64,000 nt of DNA from Vibrio sp. MEBiC08052 (GTDB lineage: Bacteria > Pseudomonadota > Gammaproteobacteria > Enterobacterales > Vibrionaceae), in NCBI RefSeq assembly GCF_001506075.1, contig NZ_KQ947475.1:4003253-4067252 (forward strand), in the 5' to 3' direction. Below, in pieces: positions 26,338 to 35,015 of this stretch. Both the position numbers and the translations under genes were made by a program. The notes below the pieces were generated by a model that ran no database searches, was not told the DNA's origin, and was given only the letters and a program-made list of their open reading frames with translations. Position 1 is the first letter of the stretch. Every line of letters starts with the position of its first letter.

Positions 26338-27215
26338 GATCGTAATCCTCTGACAATGGTATCGGTGGTAACTTCGAGCAGATCAAGATAAGTCGGAACC
26401 GGCCCGTCCCGGGTCGAAAGAGAATCCACATAAAGGACGCCCCCGTAAGTCGCTCCGGTTTCTCTGGCAACCTGTTTGGCGGGACGGTCAGAGATAGTGC
26501 TTTCACTGAACAGCACCGCAATATGATGCTGATGGATGGTATCAATTAAAGTTTTCACTTGTTGTGGCGTCCCTTGTTGGTCAGCATTAATCGGCCAGAG
26601 AAACGCTTCTTTTAAACCGTAGTCTCTTGCCAGATAGCTGAAAGCGCCTTCACTGGTGACCAGCCAGCGTTTTTCTTCAGGGATGGCTGTCAGTTGCGTG
26701 CGAATATGGTCACTCAGTTGTTTGATCTTTTCCTGATAGGCCCGGGCATTGTGATTGTATGTTGCTGCATGAGCCGGATCGTATTTCACCAGTGCCTGAC
26801 GAATATTTTCTACATAGATCAATGCATTTTGCGGCGACATCCATGCATGAGGGTTGGGTTTATTTTTATAGGGGCCGGTATAGATCGAGAGCGGTTGAAT
26901 GCCGTCGCTGACCACAACGGAAGGCACGTCTTTTACATTGGAGAAAAAACGTTGGAACCACTGCTCCAGATTGAGGCCATTCCACAACACCAGATCTGCG
27001 GACTGCGCTTTGATAATATCTTTCGGGGTGGGCTGATAGTTATGAATTTCTGCACCGGGTTTAGTCAGTGAGACAACCTCAGCTGCATCACCGGCGATGT
27101 TCTGTGCCATATCCTGAATAATGGTAAATGTTGTTACGACCTTAAATTTCGCCCAAGCGATGCAGGGTAACAGCATTAAAGCGCAGTAAAATGAGGTCAT
27201 TAAATATTTTTTCAT
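26334..27215 (-). CDS. sitA: Mn/Fe periplasmic binding protein SitA-like
   Basis: 293 residues, cluster-A-I metal binder with a signal peptide ending near IAWAK. Metal ligands expected for SitA/YfeA are visible: His in AEIHNYQPTP, His in NPHAWMSP, Glu in TSEGAFSYLARDYGL and Asp in VLYVDSLSTRDGP. There is no histidine-rich loop of the ZnuA kind, which favours manganese/iron over zinc. First gene of the operon, 37 bp downstream of the Fur box. Confidence 0.9.
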   Translation of the reverse strand: MKKYLMTSFYCALMLLPCIAWAKFKVVTTFTIIQDMAQNIAGDAAEVVSLTKPGAEIHNYQPTPKDIIKAQSADLVLWNGLNLEQWFQRFFSNVKDVPSVVVSDGIQPLSIYTGPYKNKPNPHAWMSPQNALIYVENIRQALVKYDPAHAATYNHNARAYQEKIKQLSDHIRTQLTAIPEEKRWLVTSEGAFSYLARDYGLKEAFLWPINADQQGTPQQVKTLIDTIHQHHIAVLFSESTISDRPAKQVARETGATYGGVLYVDSLSTRDGPVPTYLDLLEVTTDTIVRGLRS

Positions 27216-27249
27216 ACAATCGCCACCTTAGGTCTGATTGAAACTTCTA

Positions 27250-27268
27250 TATGATAATAATTATCATT
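27250..27268. promoter_or_regulatory. Fur box controlling sitABCD
   Basis: ATGATAAT-A-ATTATCAT, a perfect 8-1-8 inverted repeat containing the full GATAAT-N-ATTATC hexamer pair of Fur sites. It lies 36-53 bp upstream of the sitA start and also upstream of the divergent small open frame at 27370. Confidence 0.9.
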
Positions 27269-27369
27269 TAAATTTATTTGATTGTCTACTGAGCATAGTC
27301 AAGTATTCCATCTGTCGGACCGATATCTGTGATAGGTAGAAACGATGGGGGAAGTGTAGGAGATGGCGA

Positions 27370-27483
27370 ATGGATAAAATGATTGAGGTTTCTGTGCATG
27401 ATGGCACTGATTTTGTATGTAATACAGAGGCTGGTCGTTTTTTCACCGCTTTTCGTGCGTTACACCGGGCAGGGCAATATTAA
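27370..27483 (+). CDS. Candidate 37-residue small protein
   Basis: ATG at 27370 is preceded by AGGAG with seven-base spacing, an excellent ribosome site. The product begins MDKMIEVSVHDG and ends ALHRAGQY; it is soluble and has no membrane segment or known family. It is transcribed away from sitA, so the Fur box could control it too. The rest of 27216-27743 is AT-rich with nothing else recognised. Confidence 0.4.
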   Translation: MDKMIEVSVHDGTDFVCNTEAGRFFTAFRALHRAGQY

Positions 27484-27743
27484 ATTTCTATTACATTGAT
27501 TTATAAGCTGAAAAATAGCAATGGTGTTCATTTGAAACCAATGGACATCATGAATGCAGAGAGATCATACCAGTGGTGAGCTCTCGTTCTAATAAAATGG
27601 CGTTTTATTCGTAACTTAATGAAAAATATATAAAAAACAGTGTTCAGTTAACGCATGTACGCCCGAAAGTATTTGCACCTTTATGTGAAGTGGTTCAAAA
27701 TCAGGCCGTTACAGACTTCATAATAATGAAGCAAGGAGTTGAG

Positions 27744-28472
27744 ATGAAAGTCGTCGAACTGTTCAAACAACGTGGTGAAATATTAAGCAAGCAGCATGCA
27801 GAACTGATGCAGAAGATGCCGCCGGCGATGCGCGAGTATTGGGAAGAATTGCTGACAAAAACCAATAATTTTCACCTGTTTTCGTGGATCAGAGATTTTC
27901 ATCAGCCAGCGGTGAATGAAGAGGTTAGCCTGCCGAATGATGCAGAGAATGTAGCGTTAAAGCGTGAGCCTGCAAAATTCGATCAAGAATCGCTGAAGTT
28001 AACCCCCGAAGCTCAGGCTTTGTATGAAGAGCTACGGGAAAAAATTGGTGAAGTAATCCATGTTGGGGATTGGTTGCACATTGACCAAGACCGGATTAAT
28101 CAATTTGGTTCTGTGACTGAGGATACTCAGTGGATTCATACTGATCCCGAGCGGGCATCAGTAGAATCACCGTTTAAGACAACCATTGCGCATGGTTTTC
28201 TGACCTTGGCATTATTGCCGAAACTGACTGATAGCGTGAATCCGGAGGTTCCGTTATTTCCGACCGCCAAAATGGTTGTGAATGTCGGTCTGAATCAGAT
28301 CCGCTTTCCGTATCCGGTGAAATCGGGTGATCGTGTCCGGGCGAAAAGTATTCTGACCAAAGTAACACCGGTGCGTAAAGGGTTGGAAATCGAGCGGGAA
28401 ATCCGGGTTGAGATTGAAGGCGTAAGACGTCCTGGCTGTATTGTTGTGTCAGTGATTCAACTGCACTTCTGA
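27744..28472 (+). CDS. MaoC-like (R)-specific enoyl-CoA hydratase
   Basis: 242 residues from the ATG with AAGGAG seven bases before it; the frame runs 18 codons further back without a better site. The N-terminal ~100 residues are helical and charged. The C-terminal ~140 form a MaoC hot-dog domain with the catalytic pattern D-x4-H in EDTQWIHTDPERA and the following IAHGFLTLALLP. Family members hydrate trans-2-enoyl-CoA to (R)-3-hydroxyacyl-CoA, often for polyhydroxyalkanoate synthesis. No phaC or phaB is adjacent, so the pathway is inferred. Confidence 0.8.
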   Translation: MKVVELFKQRGEILSKQHAELMQKMPPAMREYWEELLTKTNNFHLFSWIRDFHQPAVNEEVSLPNDAENVALKREPAKFDQESLKLTPEAQALYEELREKIGEVIHVGDWLHIDQDRINQFGSVTEDTQWIHTDPERASVESPFKTTIAHGFLTLALLPKLTDSVNPEVPLFPTAKMVVNVGLNQIRFPYPVKSGDRVRAKSILTKVTPVRKGLEIEREIRVEIEGVRRPGCIVVSVIQLHF

Positions 28473-28478
28473 GATTGT

Positions 28479-28516
28479 CACATTGTATGTTGGTTGACAC
28501 ATTATATGTTGGTTGA
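28479..28516 (+). repeat. Tandem duplication after the maoC-like gene
   Basis: Two 19-bp units (CACATTGTATGTTGGTTGA, with one difference in the second) begin six bases after the stop codon. Confidence 0.8.
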
Positions 28517-28524
28517 ATAAAGAG

Positions 28525-28552
28525 AAACGGGGCTGTGATGCTCCGTTTTTTT
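28525..28552 (+). terminator. Terminator of the maoC-like gene
   Basis: AAACGG...CCGTTT stem with inner GC/GC pairs and a T7 tract. Confidence 0.75.
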
Positions 28553-28687
28553 ATGCTTTATTTTTGCCTCTCAGGCAATTATCAATAGGAGCAACCGCTG
28601 TACTGCTCTCGTATCCACCGAGTCATGATCAAGGTTTTGCTGTACTGCGATGCAATATCCTTTAATCATGACTGCAAATTCCATGAG

Positions 28688-29167
28688 TTAGAATCGTAAC
28701 GGAGCATGGTGAATGACTTCTTTCATGACAAAGAAAGTTCGGATCTGTCGCACACCGGGCAGGGCGATCAACTGATTGGCATGAAGTTGGTTGAAATCTG
28801 CCATATCTTGCACCCTGACCCGGAGAAAATAGTCAAATTCACCTGCAACTAACTGGCAGTCAATGATGACAGGCAGGCGAACAATTGCCGCCTCAAATTC
28901 GGCAAAGCTTTCCGGAGTCGAGCGATCCAGCACCACACCGACAGTGACCAGCGTTCCCAAATCAATATCCTGCGGATTAATTTCTGCTCTGACTGACTGA
29001 ATGGTCCCTTGTTTGAACAGGCGTTCGATGCGGCGGTGACACGTTGCCGGACTAATATTGGTTCTTTCTGCCAGTACGGCATTACTCGCTCTGCCGTCCT
29101 GCTGTAGCAGGCGCAGCAGTTTCAGATCGATGCGATCAAGTGATTGATTCATGAAATTATCTTTCAT
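28688..29167 (-). CDS. acdR: Lrp/AsnC-family regulator, probable AcdR
   Basis: 159 residues (154 if the second ATG at 29152 is used, which aligns better with the family start MNQSLDRIDLKLL). N-terminal winged helix-turn-helix (GRASNAVLAERTNISPATCHRRIERL) and C-terminal RAM domain (GEFDYFLRVRVQDMADF). It is divergent from acdS across ~170 bp, the arrangement in which the Lrp-type AcdR activates ACC deaminase in Pseudomonas and rhizobia. Control of acdS is therefore a strong inference from context. Confidence 0.8.
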   Translation of the reverse strand: MKDNFMNQSLDRIDLKLLRLLQQDGRASNAVLAERTNISPATCHRRIERLFKQGTIQSVRAEINPQDIDLGTLVTVGVVLDRSTPESFAEFEAAIVRLPVIIDCQLVAGEFDYFLRVRVQDMADFNQLHANQLIALPGVRQIRTFFVMKEVIHHAPLRF

Positions 29168-29338
29168 TTTAATGAGAATATTTTTTATAAAATATCTATT
29201 TACTACATTTTTGTAAAATATTTATTAAAAAAATGATAATAAATCGAAAGCACATTTCATTTCGGATTGAGTAATCTAAATGCATATCCTTTCAAACAGG
29301 ATTGATTGGACTGGTCATCGTATAAAAGGAAATCTGTC

Positions 29339-30355
29339 ATGAAATTGGAAAAGTTTAAACGCTATCCGCTTAATTTTGGTCCGACCCCGATTGAAAAGCT
29401 CAGCCGCCTGAGTGAGTTTCTGGGGGGCGAAGTTGAAATTTATGCCAAGCGGGAAGATTGCAATTGTGGGCTGGCTTTTGGCGGTAACAAAATTCGTAAA
29501 CTGGAATATATTGTCCCTGAGGCGCTTGCCAGTGGCGCGGATACGTTAGTCACCATCGGTGGCGTGCAGTCAAACCACACCCGTCTGGTGGCCGCGACGG
29601 CTGCGAAAATCGGCATGAAATGTCGGCTGGTTCAGGAAAGCTGGGTGCCATTTCAGGATGCGGTCTATGATCGTGTGGGGAATATCCTGATGAGTCGGGT
29701 GATGGGGGCTGAGATTGAGCTTGTCGATGAAGGGTTTGATATCGGGATTCGCGAAAGTTGGGAAAATGCGATCGAAGATGTGAAAGCCAAAGGCGGTGTG
29801 CCATATCCGATTCCTGCCGGAGCATCTGAGCATCCATACGGTGGGCTGGGGTATGTCCGGTTTGCCGAAGAAGTTCGTGAACAAGAAGCCGAAATGGGCA
29901 TCAAATTCGATTATATCGTCGTGTGTACCGTGACTGGTTCGACAATGGCCGGAATGGTGGTCGGTTTTGCGGCAGATGGTCGGGCGCAGAAAGTCATTGG
30001 CATTGATGCTTCAGGTACGCCGGAGAAAAACCATGAGCAGGTTTTGCGTATTGCACGGCATACGGCTGATTTAGTCGAACTGGGTCAGGAAATCACTGCA
30101 GAAGATATCATCATTATGGATGACTATGCTTATCCGGCTTATGGCGTTCCTTCTGATGAAACTAATGATGCGATTCGAATTGCCGCTCGTACGGAAGGGA
30201 TGATGACTGATCCGGTTTACGAAGGAAAATCGATGCAGGGTTTAATTGATCTGACGCGCAAGGGATTCTTTCCGAAAGGTTCTAAAGTATTATATGCACA
30301 CTTGGGCGGTGTCCCTGCAATTAATGCCTATAGTTATATTTATCGCAACGGCTAA
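29339..30355 (+). CDS. acdS: 1-aminocyclopropane-1-carboxylate deaminase
   Basis: 338 residues, the length of the Pseudomonas enzyme. PLP-dependent; opens the cyclopropane ring of ACC to give 2-oxobutyrate and ammonia. Lys51 for the cofactor lies in FGGNKIRKLEY. Tyr294 and Glu295 (DPVYEGKSM) and Leu322 (YAHLGGVP), which separate true ACC deaminases from D-cysteine desulfhydrases, are all present. ATG at 29339 gives the family N-terminus MKLEKFKRYPLNFGPTPI; an upstream TTG would add 11 residues. In plant-associated bacteria this enzyme lowers the ethylene precursor ACC. Its presence beside acdR suggests plant or sediment life, or use of ACC as nitrogen source. Confidence 0.93.
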   Translation: MKLEKFKRYPLNFGPTPIEKLSRLSEFLGGEVEIYAKREDCNCGLAFGGNKIRKLEYIVPEALASGADTLVTIGGVQSNHTRLVAATAAKIGMKCRLVQESWVPFQDAVYDRVGNILMSRVMGAEIELVDEGFDIGIRESWENAIEDVKAKGGVPYPIPAGASEHPYGGLGYVRFAEEVREQEAEMGIKFDYIVVCTVTGSTMAGMVVGFAADGRAQKVIGIDASGTPEKNHEQVLRIARHTADLVELGQEITAEDIIIMDDYAYPAYGVPSDETNDAIRIAARTEGMMTDPVYEGKSMQGLIDLTRKGFFPKGSKVLYAHLGGVPAINAYSYIYRNG

Positions 30356-30369
30356 TTGATTAAAATCAA
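30356..30369. promoter_or_regulatory. FNR-like palindrome just after acdS
   Basis: TTGAT-TAAA-ATCAA is an exact match to the FNR consensus. It directly follows the acdS stop and is ~755 bp before dcuA, far for a classical activation site; may be chance or serve the small frame at 30646. Confidence 0.3.
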
Positions 30370-30382
30370 TTTACTCATTTAT

Positions 30383-30420
30383 ATCTGGCACAACATTTGT
30401 TGTGTCAGATTTCTTTAATA
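30383..30420 (+). terminator. acdS terminator
   Basis: 12-bp near-perfect stem TCTGGCACAACA/TGTTGTGTCAGA followed by TTTCTTT. Confidence 0.7.
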
Positions 30421-30645
30421 TGTTGATTATTTTATTTAGATCAATTTTTATTTATTTATTTTTTGGTCAATAATAACATGCACCAAAAAGGTGATCTAAG
30501 TACTGTTATTTTTGCGTTGGTACGGTATGATGAAACTCAAAATCAGGATGGATTTTTAAACTAATCTTTGTTCAGAAAGGATTCTTATATTTTAGTGACA
30601 GGTAATCATTGCATGATTTCCGACATAATAAACTAAGGATTCTTG

Positions 30646-30756
30646 ATGATTAATATGAGAGATGTTTCCCATTTTTATCTATCCGTCTCCCTCAATCAGG
30701 TTAACCGAGCAAGCCTCCTTTCGTTTTTTCTATTGTCACTGAATATGAAACAATAA
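30646..30756 (+). CDS. Candidate 36-residue hydrophobic small protein
   Basis: ATG preceded by AAGGA. The product has a polar start (MINMRDVSHF) and a leucine/phenylalanine-rich end (ASLLSFFLLSLNMKQ). It lies in a 768-bp stretch between acdS and the transporter otherwise empty of genes. It could be a leader peptide, a small membrane protein or chance. The remainder of the stretch is strongly AT-rich and must contain the dcuA promoter. Confidence 0.25.
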   Translation: MINMRDVSHFYLSVSLNQVNRASLLSFFLLSLNMKQ

Positions 30757-31123
30757 TAAGAGTTATCAATTTAAGTCATCTATTTTATCTATAGGAAATA
30801 ATTAAAGTTCAATCGATTGCTTCAAATTATCAATTGTTTCAAATGTAAATGTTGCGTGTTTTTTATTTGTAAATTTAGGAAAAATATTGATTTCATAAAT
30901 ATATTTTTGTGATAAGGAAGTTATCTATCGTTTGACTTCCTGTAACAAAAAGCAAGACGGAATTCGTAAATTAAAGTCTTTATTGAATGGTTGAGACGTA
31001 AGGGATTTTAGTTTGTGAGAGGGTGCTTGCAATGGATCTGCTATCAATTGCCCCACTAAGTCATTATTCGATATTGGAATAAAAATTATTAATTAAAATA
31101 CAATAACTTAACGAGGTATCATC

Positions 31124-32425
31124 ATGGTAGCAGTAGAGCTGTTTATTGTCCTGCTCTTCATTTTTCTCGGCGCCAGAATTGGCGGTATCGGCATTGGATT
31201 TGCCGGTGGGGCAGGTGTCATCATTTTGACAATGGGATTGGGTATGCACGCTGGTACCATCCCGGTCGATGTTATTTTAATCATTATGTCCGTGATTACT
31301 GCAATTGCAGCGATGCAAGTTGCCGGTGGTATGGACTGGCTGGTTGATCTGGCAGAAAAGTTTTTAAGAAAAAATCCGAAACAAATTACCTTTTACGCGC
31401 CTATCGTAACTTTTATGATGACACTCTTGGCGGGCACTGGTCATACGGCATTTTCAACCTTGCCGGTTATCGCTGAAGTGGCGAAAGAGCAAAAAGTCAG
31501 ACCGTCACGTCCTCTGTCTATTGCGGTGGTTGCTTCTCAAATTGCGATTACGGCATCCCCGATTTCTGCAGCGGTGGTATTTTTCTCCGGGATTCTTGAA
31601 CCATTAGGCGTCGGTTATCTGATGCTGCTGGCTGTTTGTATTCCAACCACGTTTGCGGCTTGTATGGTCGGTGCTTTTGTGGCGAATTTCTTAGGCAAAG
31701 ATCTGGAAGATGATCCGGTTTATCAAGAACGTCTGGCAAAAGGTCTGATTAAAGTTCGTGGTGCGACCAAACGTGAGATTCTACCGTCTGCGAAGACGTC
31801 GGTTTATATCTTCGTCATTGCGATCGTTGCTGTGGTTGCTTATGCAACAATGATTAGTAAGGCGGTAGGTTTGATTACTGACCCTGCAATCGGTCGCAAC
31901 CAAGCGATTATGGCGATTATGCTGATGGCAGCAACAGCAATCATTTTGTTTACCAAAGTGGATGCTTCAAAAATCAGCTCGGTTTCAACATTTAAATCCG
32001 GGATGAGTGCCTGTGTCTGTGTACTTGGGGTGGCTTGGTTAGGTGATACCTTCGTTTCCGGTCATATCAACGAAATTAAAGAATTATCTGCACATATTCT
32101 TGAACAATATCCGTGGATGCTGGCAATTACGTTATTCTTTGCGTCAATGCTTCTTTACTCTCAAGGTGCGACGACGACGGCATTGATGCCGGCTGCATTG
32201 GCTATCGGGGTTGCTCCGTTAACTGCGGTCGCTTCTTTTGCTGCGGTCAGTGCACTCTTTGTGTTGCCAACCTATCCGACATTATTGGCGGCAGTGGAGA
32301 TGGATGATACCGGGTCAACTCGAATAGGTAGCTACGTCTTTAACCATCCTTTCTTCATTCCGGGAGTTGTAACCATTGCTTCAGCAGTGACATTCGGATT
32401 TATCTTCGGTGGGATGATTCTGTAA
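31124..32425 (+). CDS. dcuA: Anaerobic C4-dicarboxylate transporter, DcuA type
   Basis: 433 residues, the DcuA/DcuB length, with ten or more membrane segments. Conserved stretches are GARIGGIGIGFAGGAGV, the GTGHTAFSTLPVIAEVA loop, and VASQIAITASPISAAVV. Family members exchange aspartate, fumarate, malate and succinate, mainly under anoxia. DcuA rather than DcuB is chosen from the overall N-terminal sequence and is less certain than the family. Good AACGAGG ribosome site. It borders the phage-derived locus. Confidence 0.85.
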   Translation: MVAVELFIVLLFIFLGARIGGIGIGFAGGAGVIILTMGLGMHAGTIPVDVILIIMSVITAIAAMQVAGGMDWLVDLAEKFLRKNPKQITFYAPIVTFMMTLLAGTGHTAFSTLPVIAEVAKEQKVRPSRPLSIAVVASQIAITASPISAAVVFFSGILEPLGVGYLMLLAVCIPTTFAACMVGAFVANFLGKDLEDDPVYQERLAKGLIKVRGATKREILPSAKTSVYIFVIAIVAVVAYATMISKAVGLITDPAIGRNQAIMAIMLMAATAIILFTKVDASKISSVSTFKSGMSACVCVLGVAWLGDTFVSGHINEIKELSAHILEQYPWMLAITLFFASMLLYSQGATTTALMPAALAIGVAPLTAVASFAAVSALFVLPTYPTLLAAVEMDDTGSTRIGSYVFNHPFFIPGVVTIASAVTFGFIFGGMIL

Positions 32426-32447
32426 CAGACTTGTTGTTTGAACTGAA

Positions 32448-32477
32448 GAGGGGGAGCGTGAAGCTCCCCTTTTTTTA
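32448..32477. terminator. dcuA terminator, shared with the repressor gene
   Basis: GGGGAGC/GCTCCCC stem, GTGAA loop, T7 tract; usable from both sides. Confidence 0.85.
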
Positions 32478-32482
32478 CGATT

Positions 32483-32504
32483 GATTATCTAACGATTATC
32501 TAAA
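32483..32504 (-). repeat. Tandem duplication across the repressor stop codon
   Basis: Two 11-bp units (GATTATCTAA + C or A on the plus strand) starting at 32483 and 32494; the minus-strand stop TAG at 32500-32502 is in the second. Confidence 0.7.
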
Positions 32505-33189
32505 TGGGCTTCATATGGGCAATCACTGTCCCGATGATCTGACAGTTGCCATTAATCGATAAAAAACGCAGCTCCGGAGGATAGGAAGGATTGAGTGCCT
32601 TCAGATATTTCTTATTATCAATCACTTGTATCTGCTTGAATGTAGCTTCTGCCGAATCGGTCAGCATTGCAATGACAAACTTGTTGTGTTCTGGCTCGAC
32701 CAGGTTCGGATCAATAAAGATCAGATCGTTTTCCTCAAACCGGGGTTCCATTGAGTCTCCCCGAACCCGAAGAATATAAGTACCGGGGCCACTATGCACC
32801 GGGCAAGGATAATATTCGTATTCGTCAGGTGCGTACGGCGTCACGGCTTCAGAAAAATCGCCGGCTTTTACCCAAGAAATCACCGGACACATGGTTGAGA
32901 CCGAAGGACCGTTGCTGACGTTTGCCTGCGACGATGAGTCGGAGTGATCGGCATTGGCAGAATTGGTTCCGTATACGATCCATTCCGGTGAACATCCTAA
33001 TGCTTTAGACATTGCCAGTAATAAGCGATCTTTCATACTTGACTGAATGCCGTTTTCGATCTGGCTGATCGTAATTCGGTTCAGACTCAGTGATGAATCT
33101 ATCTCTTTCACCCGGGCTGTCAGCATGTCTTGGGTGAGCCCTAAACTTTCTCGTCTGGCTTTGAGCCGTTCGCCTAATTCAACAATCAT
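32500..33189 (-). CDS. Phage-type repressor with S24 self-cleavage domain
   Basis: 229 residues. N-terminal Xre helix-turn-helix (LGLTQDMLTARV...RITISQIENG), then a linker and an S24/LexA-like domain. The likely cleavage site is Ala109-Gly110 (WVKAG), with catalytic Ser146 (RGDSMEPR) and Lys185 (ATFKQI). Such repressors cut themselves when RecA is activated by DNA damage. It is divergent from the replication-type genes and should hold the tail/lysis locus silent until SOS induction. This is the expected switch for a tailocin or prophage. Confidence 0.9.
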   Translation of the reverse strand: MIVELGERLKARRESLGLTQDMLTARVKEIDSSLSLNRITISQIENGIQSSMKDRLLLAMSKALGCSPEWIVYGTNSANADHSDSSSQANVSNGPSVSTMCPVISWVKAGDFSEAVTPYAPDEYEYYPCPVHSGPGTYILRVRGDSMEPRFEENDLIFIDPNLVEPEHNKFVIAMLTDSAEATFKQIQVIDNKKYLKALNPSYPPELRFLSINGNCQIIGTVIAHMKPI

Positions 33190-33308
33190 AAATCACAATC
33201 CCCGTGATGACGGGATATCCTCAACTGGTTGTTTCTTGTTAGAACCCTGACCGGTGTTCGCATTCAGAGTCCTCATCATAGCCCTTTTCAATTCAAGTAT
33301 ACAGCTCT

Positions 33309-33328
33309 TTTGTAATGATTTTTACACA
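33309..33328. promoter_or_regulatory. Candidate repressor operator
   Basis: TGTAA-N6-TTACA (33311-33326) in the divergent 286-bp region between repressor and early genes; further half-sites (TTTACAC) occur nearby at ~33358. Placement fits the repressor operator; binding is a prediction. Confidence 0.4.
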
Positions 33329-33475
33329 AATAAAGAAAATTTTATTACGTCATTATATTTACACTGAATGAAAGTTTTCTTACTATGGCTATCAAAATTG
33401 TGGTGAGGCGTTGGATCCTTACCCGTTTTTCAGTATGGCAAAGACGTGATATTTCGGCGGTTGAAAGGTGGATTG

Positions 33476-34330
33476 ATGAGTATTAGACGGGCCAAACGGG
33501 ATCAGTGTTTTACGTTGGTCGGCAATCATATTTTTCAGGAGGGACATTTATCCTTTCAGGCGATGGGGATGTTGACTTATCTGCTATCGAAACCGGATCA
33601 CTGGCAGGTCAGCCCGGCTCATTTAGCAAATGTGACACAAGGATCTGCGAAGAAAACCGGCCGGGATGGCGTCTATGCCATTTTGAAAGAGCTGCGGCAA
33701 GTCGGTTATGTGATGACCCAAAAGCACGCCAGCGGAGAGATTGAATACATTGTTTTTGATGAACCAAAAACGGTTTATCCGGATGAGGTAATTCATGCTG
33801 TTCCTTGCTCTGAAACGGATAAGCCAGATCTGGCTGAACCAGATCCGGCTCAGACGACACAAGTAAGGACGGATCCAAAACAAAAACGGAATGATCAATT
33901 ATTGATCCTTGCACGGCCGGTTGCAAAAGAGACCTCTGTTTTGACTGCGCAACCCAATCAGAAAGGCATGCAAGCTGTTGTTTTTCATCTGAATAAAATG
34001 GCACAAACACGCTTTCAGCCCAAAGGCCAGACAGCCGGTTTAATCATGGCTCGTCTGCAGGAAGATTTTTCAGTTCAGGAACTGATGGCTGTGATAGATC
34101 ACAAAGTTCGAGAGTGGGGAAATGATGCCCGAATGCGCCAGTATCTGCGCCCGTCCACGCTGTTCAATATGAACAAATTTCCGGGTTACCTCTCCCAAGC
34201 CCGGTATGTGAACGAGAACGTGACTGCGGGACATTCACCCCGCAACTGGGAGCCTGATGACGAAGATACCGGTTGGATCGATGCGTTACATCTGTTTCCG
34301 AACGACATAACTGATTCAGTACACCGGTGA
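33476..34330 (+). CDS. Phage replication-type helix-turn-helix protein (lambda O-like position)
   Basis: 284 residues from the ATG after AAAGGTGG. N-terminal winged-helix region (LSFQAMGMLTYLLSKPDHWQ; GRDGVYAILKELRQVGYV) as in RepA/O-type initiators, a polar linker (~110-180), and a C-terminal phage domain (VVFHLNKMAQTRFQPKGQTAGLI...PSTLFNMNKFPGYLSQA) of the conserved 'phage C-terminal' type. It would open a phage origin. Its retention in a locus without head genes is odd. Confidence 0.75.
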   Translation: MSIRRAKRDQCFTLVGNHIFQEGHLSFQAMGMLTYLLSKPDHWQVSPAHLANVTQGSAKKTGRDGVYAILKELRQVGYVMTQKHASGEIEYIVFDEPKTVYPDEVIHAVPCSETDKPDLAEPDPAQTTQVRTDPKQKRNDQLLILARPVAKETSVLTAQPNQKGMQAVVFHLNKMAQTRFQPKGQTAGLIMARLQEDFSVQELMAVIDHKVREWGNDARMRQYLRPSTLFNMNKFPGYLSQARYVNENVTAGHSPRNWEPDDEDTGWIDALHLFPNDITDSVHR

Positions 34331-34337
34331 GGAATCG

Positions 34338-35012
34338 ATGATGAAACCAATAACCTATGAAGCAATCCAGCATGAACTGAAAATTTTGTCGGCTGATGGT
34401 GCAACTTCCGCAGAGCAGCAGTCTCCGGATACTTTTGCCGCGCAGATCGTCAACATGATTTTACGTGAGTTACGGGGGATTCATCCGGGTTGGCGAGCTT
34501 CAATCCGAAGTGAACAGGAATATGAAACTCTCAAACTGAACTACGTCAAAGCGATGATGGAACAAGGGGTGAATACCATGGTGCAAGTGCAGCGCGGTTT
34601 GCGGATGGCCCGGGCGAACCCATCTGATTTTATTCCCGGACCGGGGAAATTTTGCGCCTGGTGTCTGGATGATAATGCATGGCTGTCGGCTTATCAGCGC
34701 ATGATGACGCAACGCGCACCACAAAGCCGTCTGGAACGGTTAGTTCGTAATGAATGTGAGTTTGATACGCGGACATTGAGTCAGGAAAAATCCAAGCGGC
34801 TGTTTGAAAAAACTTATCACAAATGGCTACAGCGTGAACGGAATGGCACCTTACCACAGCAGCCTGCCCGATTACCTCCGCGAACCGTAACGACTGAATT
34901 TGATCGGCTACGTGGTGAGCGTGGGGTGCCGGATCCGAACACTTTAACCGGCATATTTAAACGTGTCGCTGAGCTAGGGCAGCGGCATCAGAGCAACAAA
35001 ATGGGGAAATAA
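34338..35012 (+). CDS. Replication protein P-like helicase loader
   Basis: 224 residues, in the position and size of phage replication protein P. Features are MVQVQRGLRMARANPSDFIPGPGKFCAWC, a stretch seen in P-type loaders, and a basic C-terminus. It follows the O-like gene by seven bases. Expected to load the host DnaB helicase. Whether it still acts here is unknown. Confidence 0.7.
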   Translation: MMKPITYEAIQHELKILSADGATSAEQQSPDTFAAQIVNMILRELRGIHPGWRASIRSEQEYETLKLNYVKAMMEQGVNTMVQVQRGLRMARANPSDFIPGPGKFCAWCLDDNAWLSAYQRMMTQRAPQSRLERLVRNECEFDTRTLSQEKSKRLFEKTYHKWLQRERNGTLPQQPARLPPRTVTTEFDRLRGERGVPDPNTLTGIFKRVAELGQRHQSNKMGK

Positions 35013-35015
35013 ATC

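Noticed and set aside
27264..27446. 60-codon minus-strand frame in the sitA upstream region
   Set aside because: Overlaps the Fur box and the better-supported plus-strand small frame; no ribosome site found.
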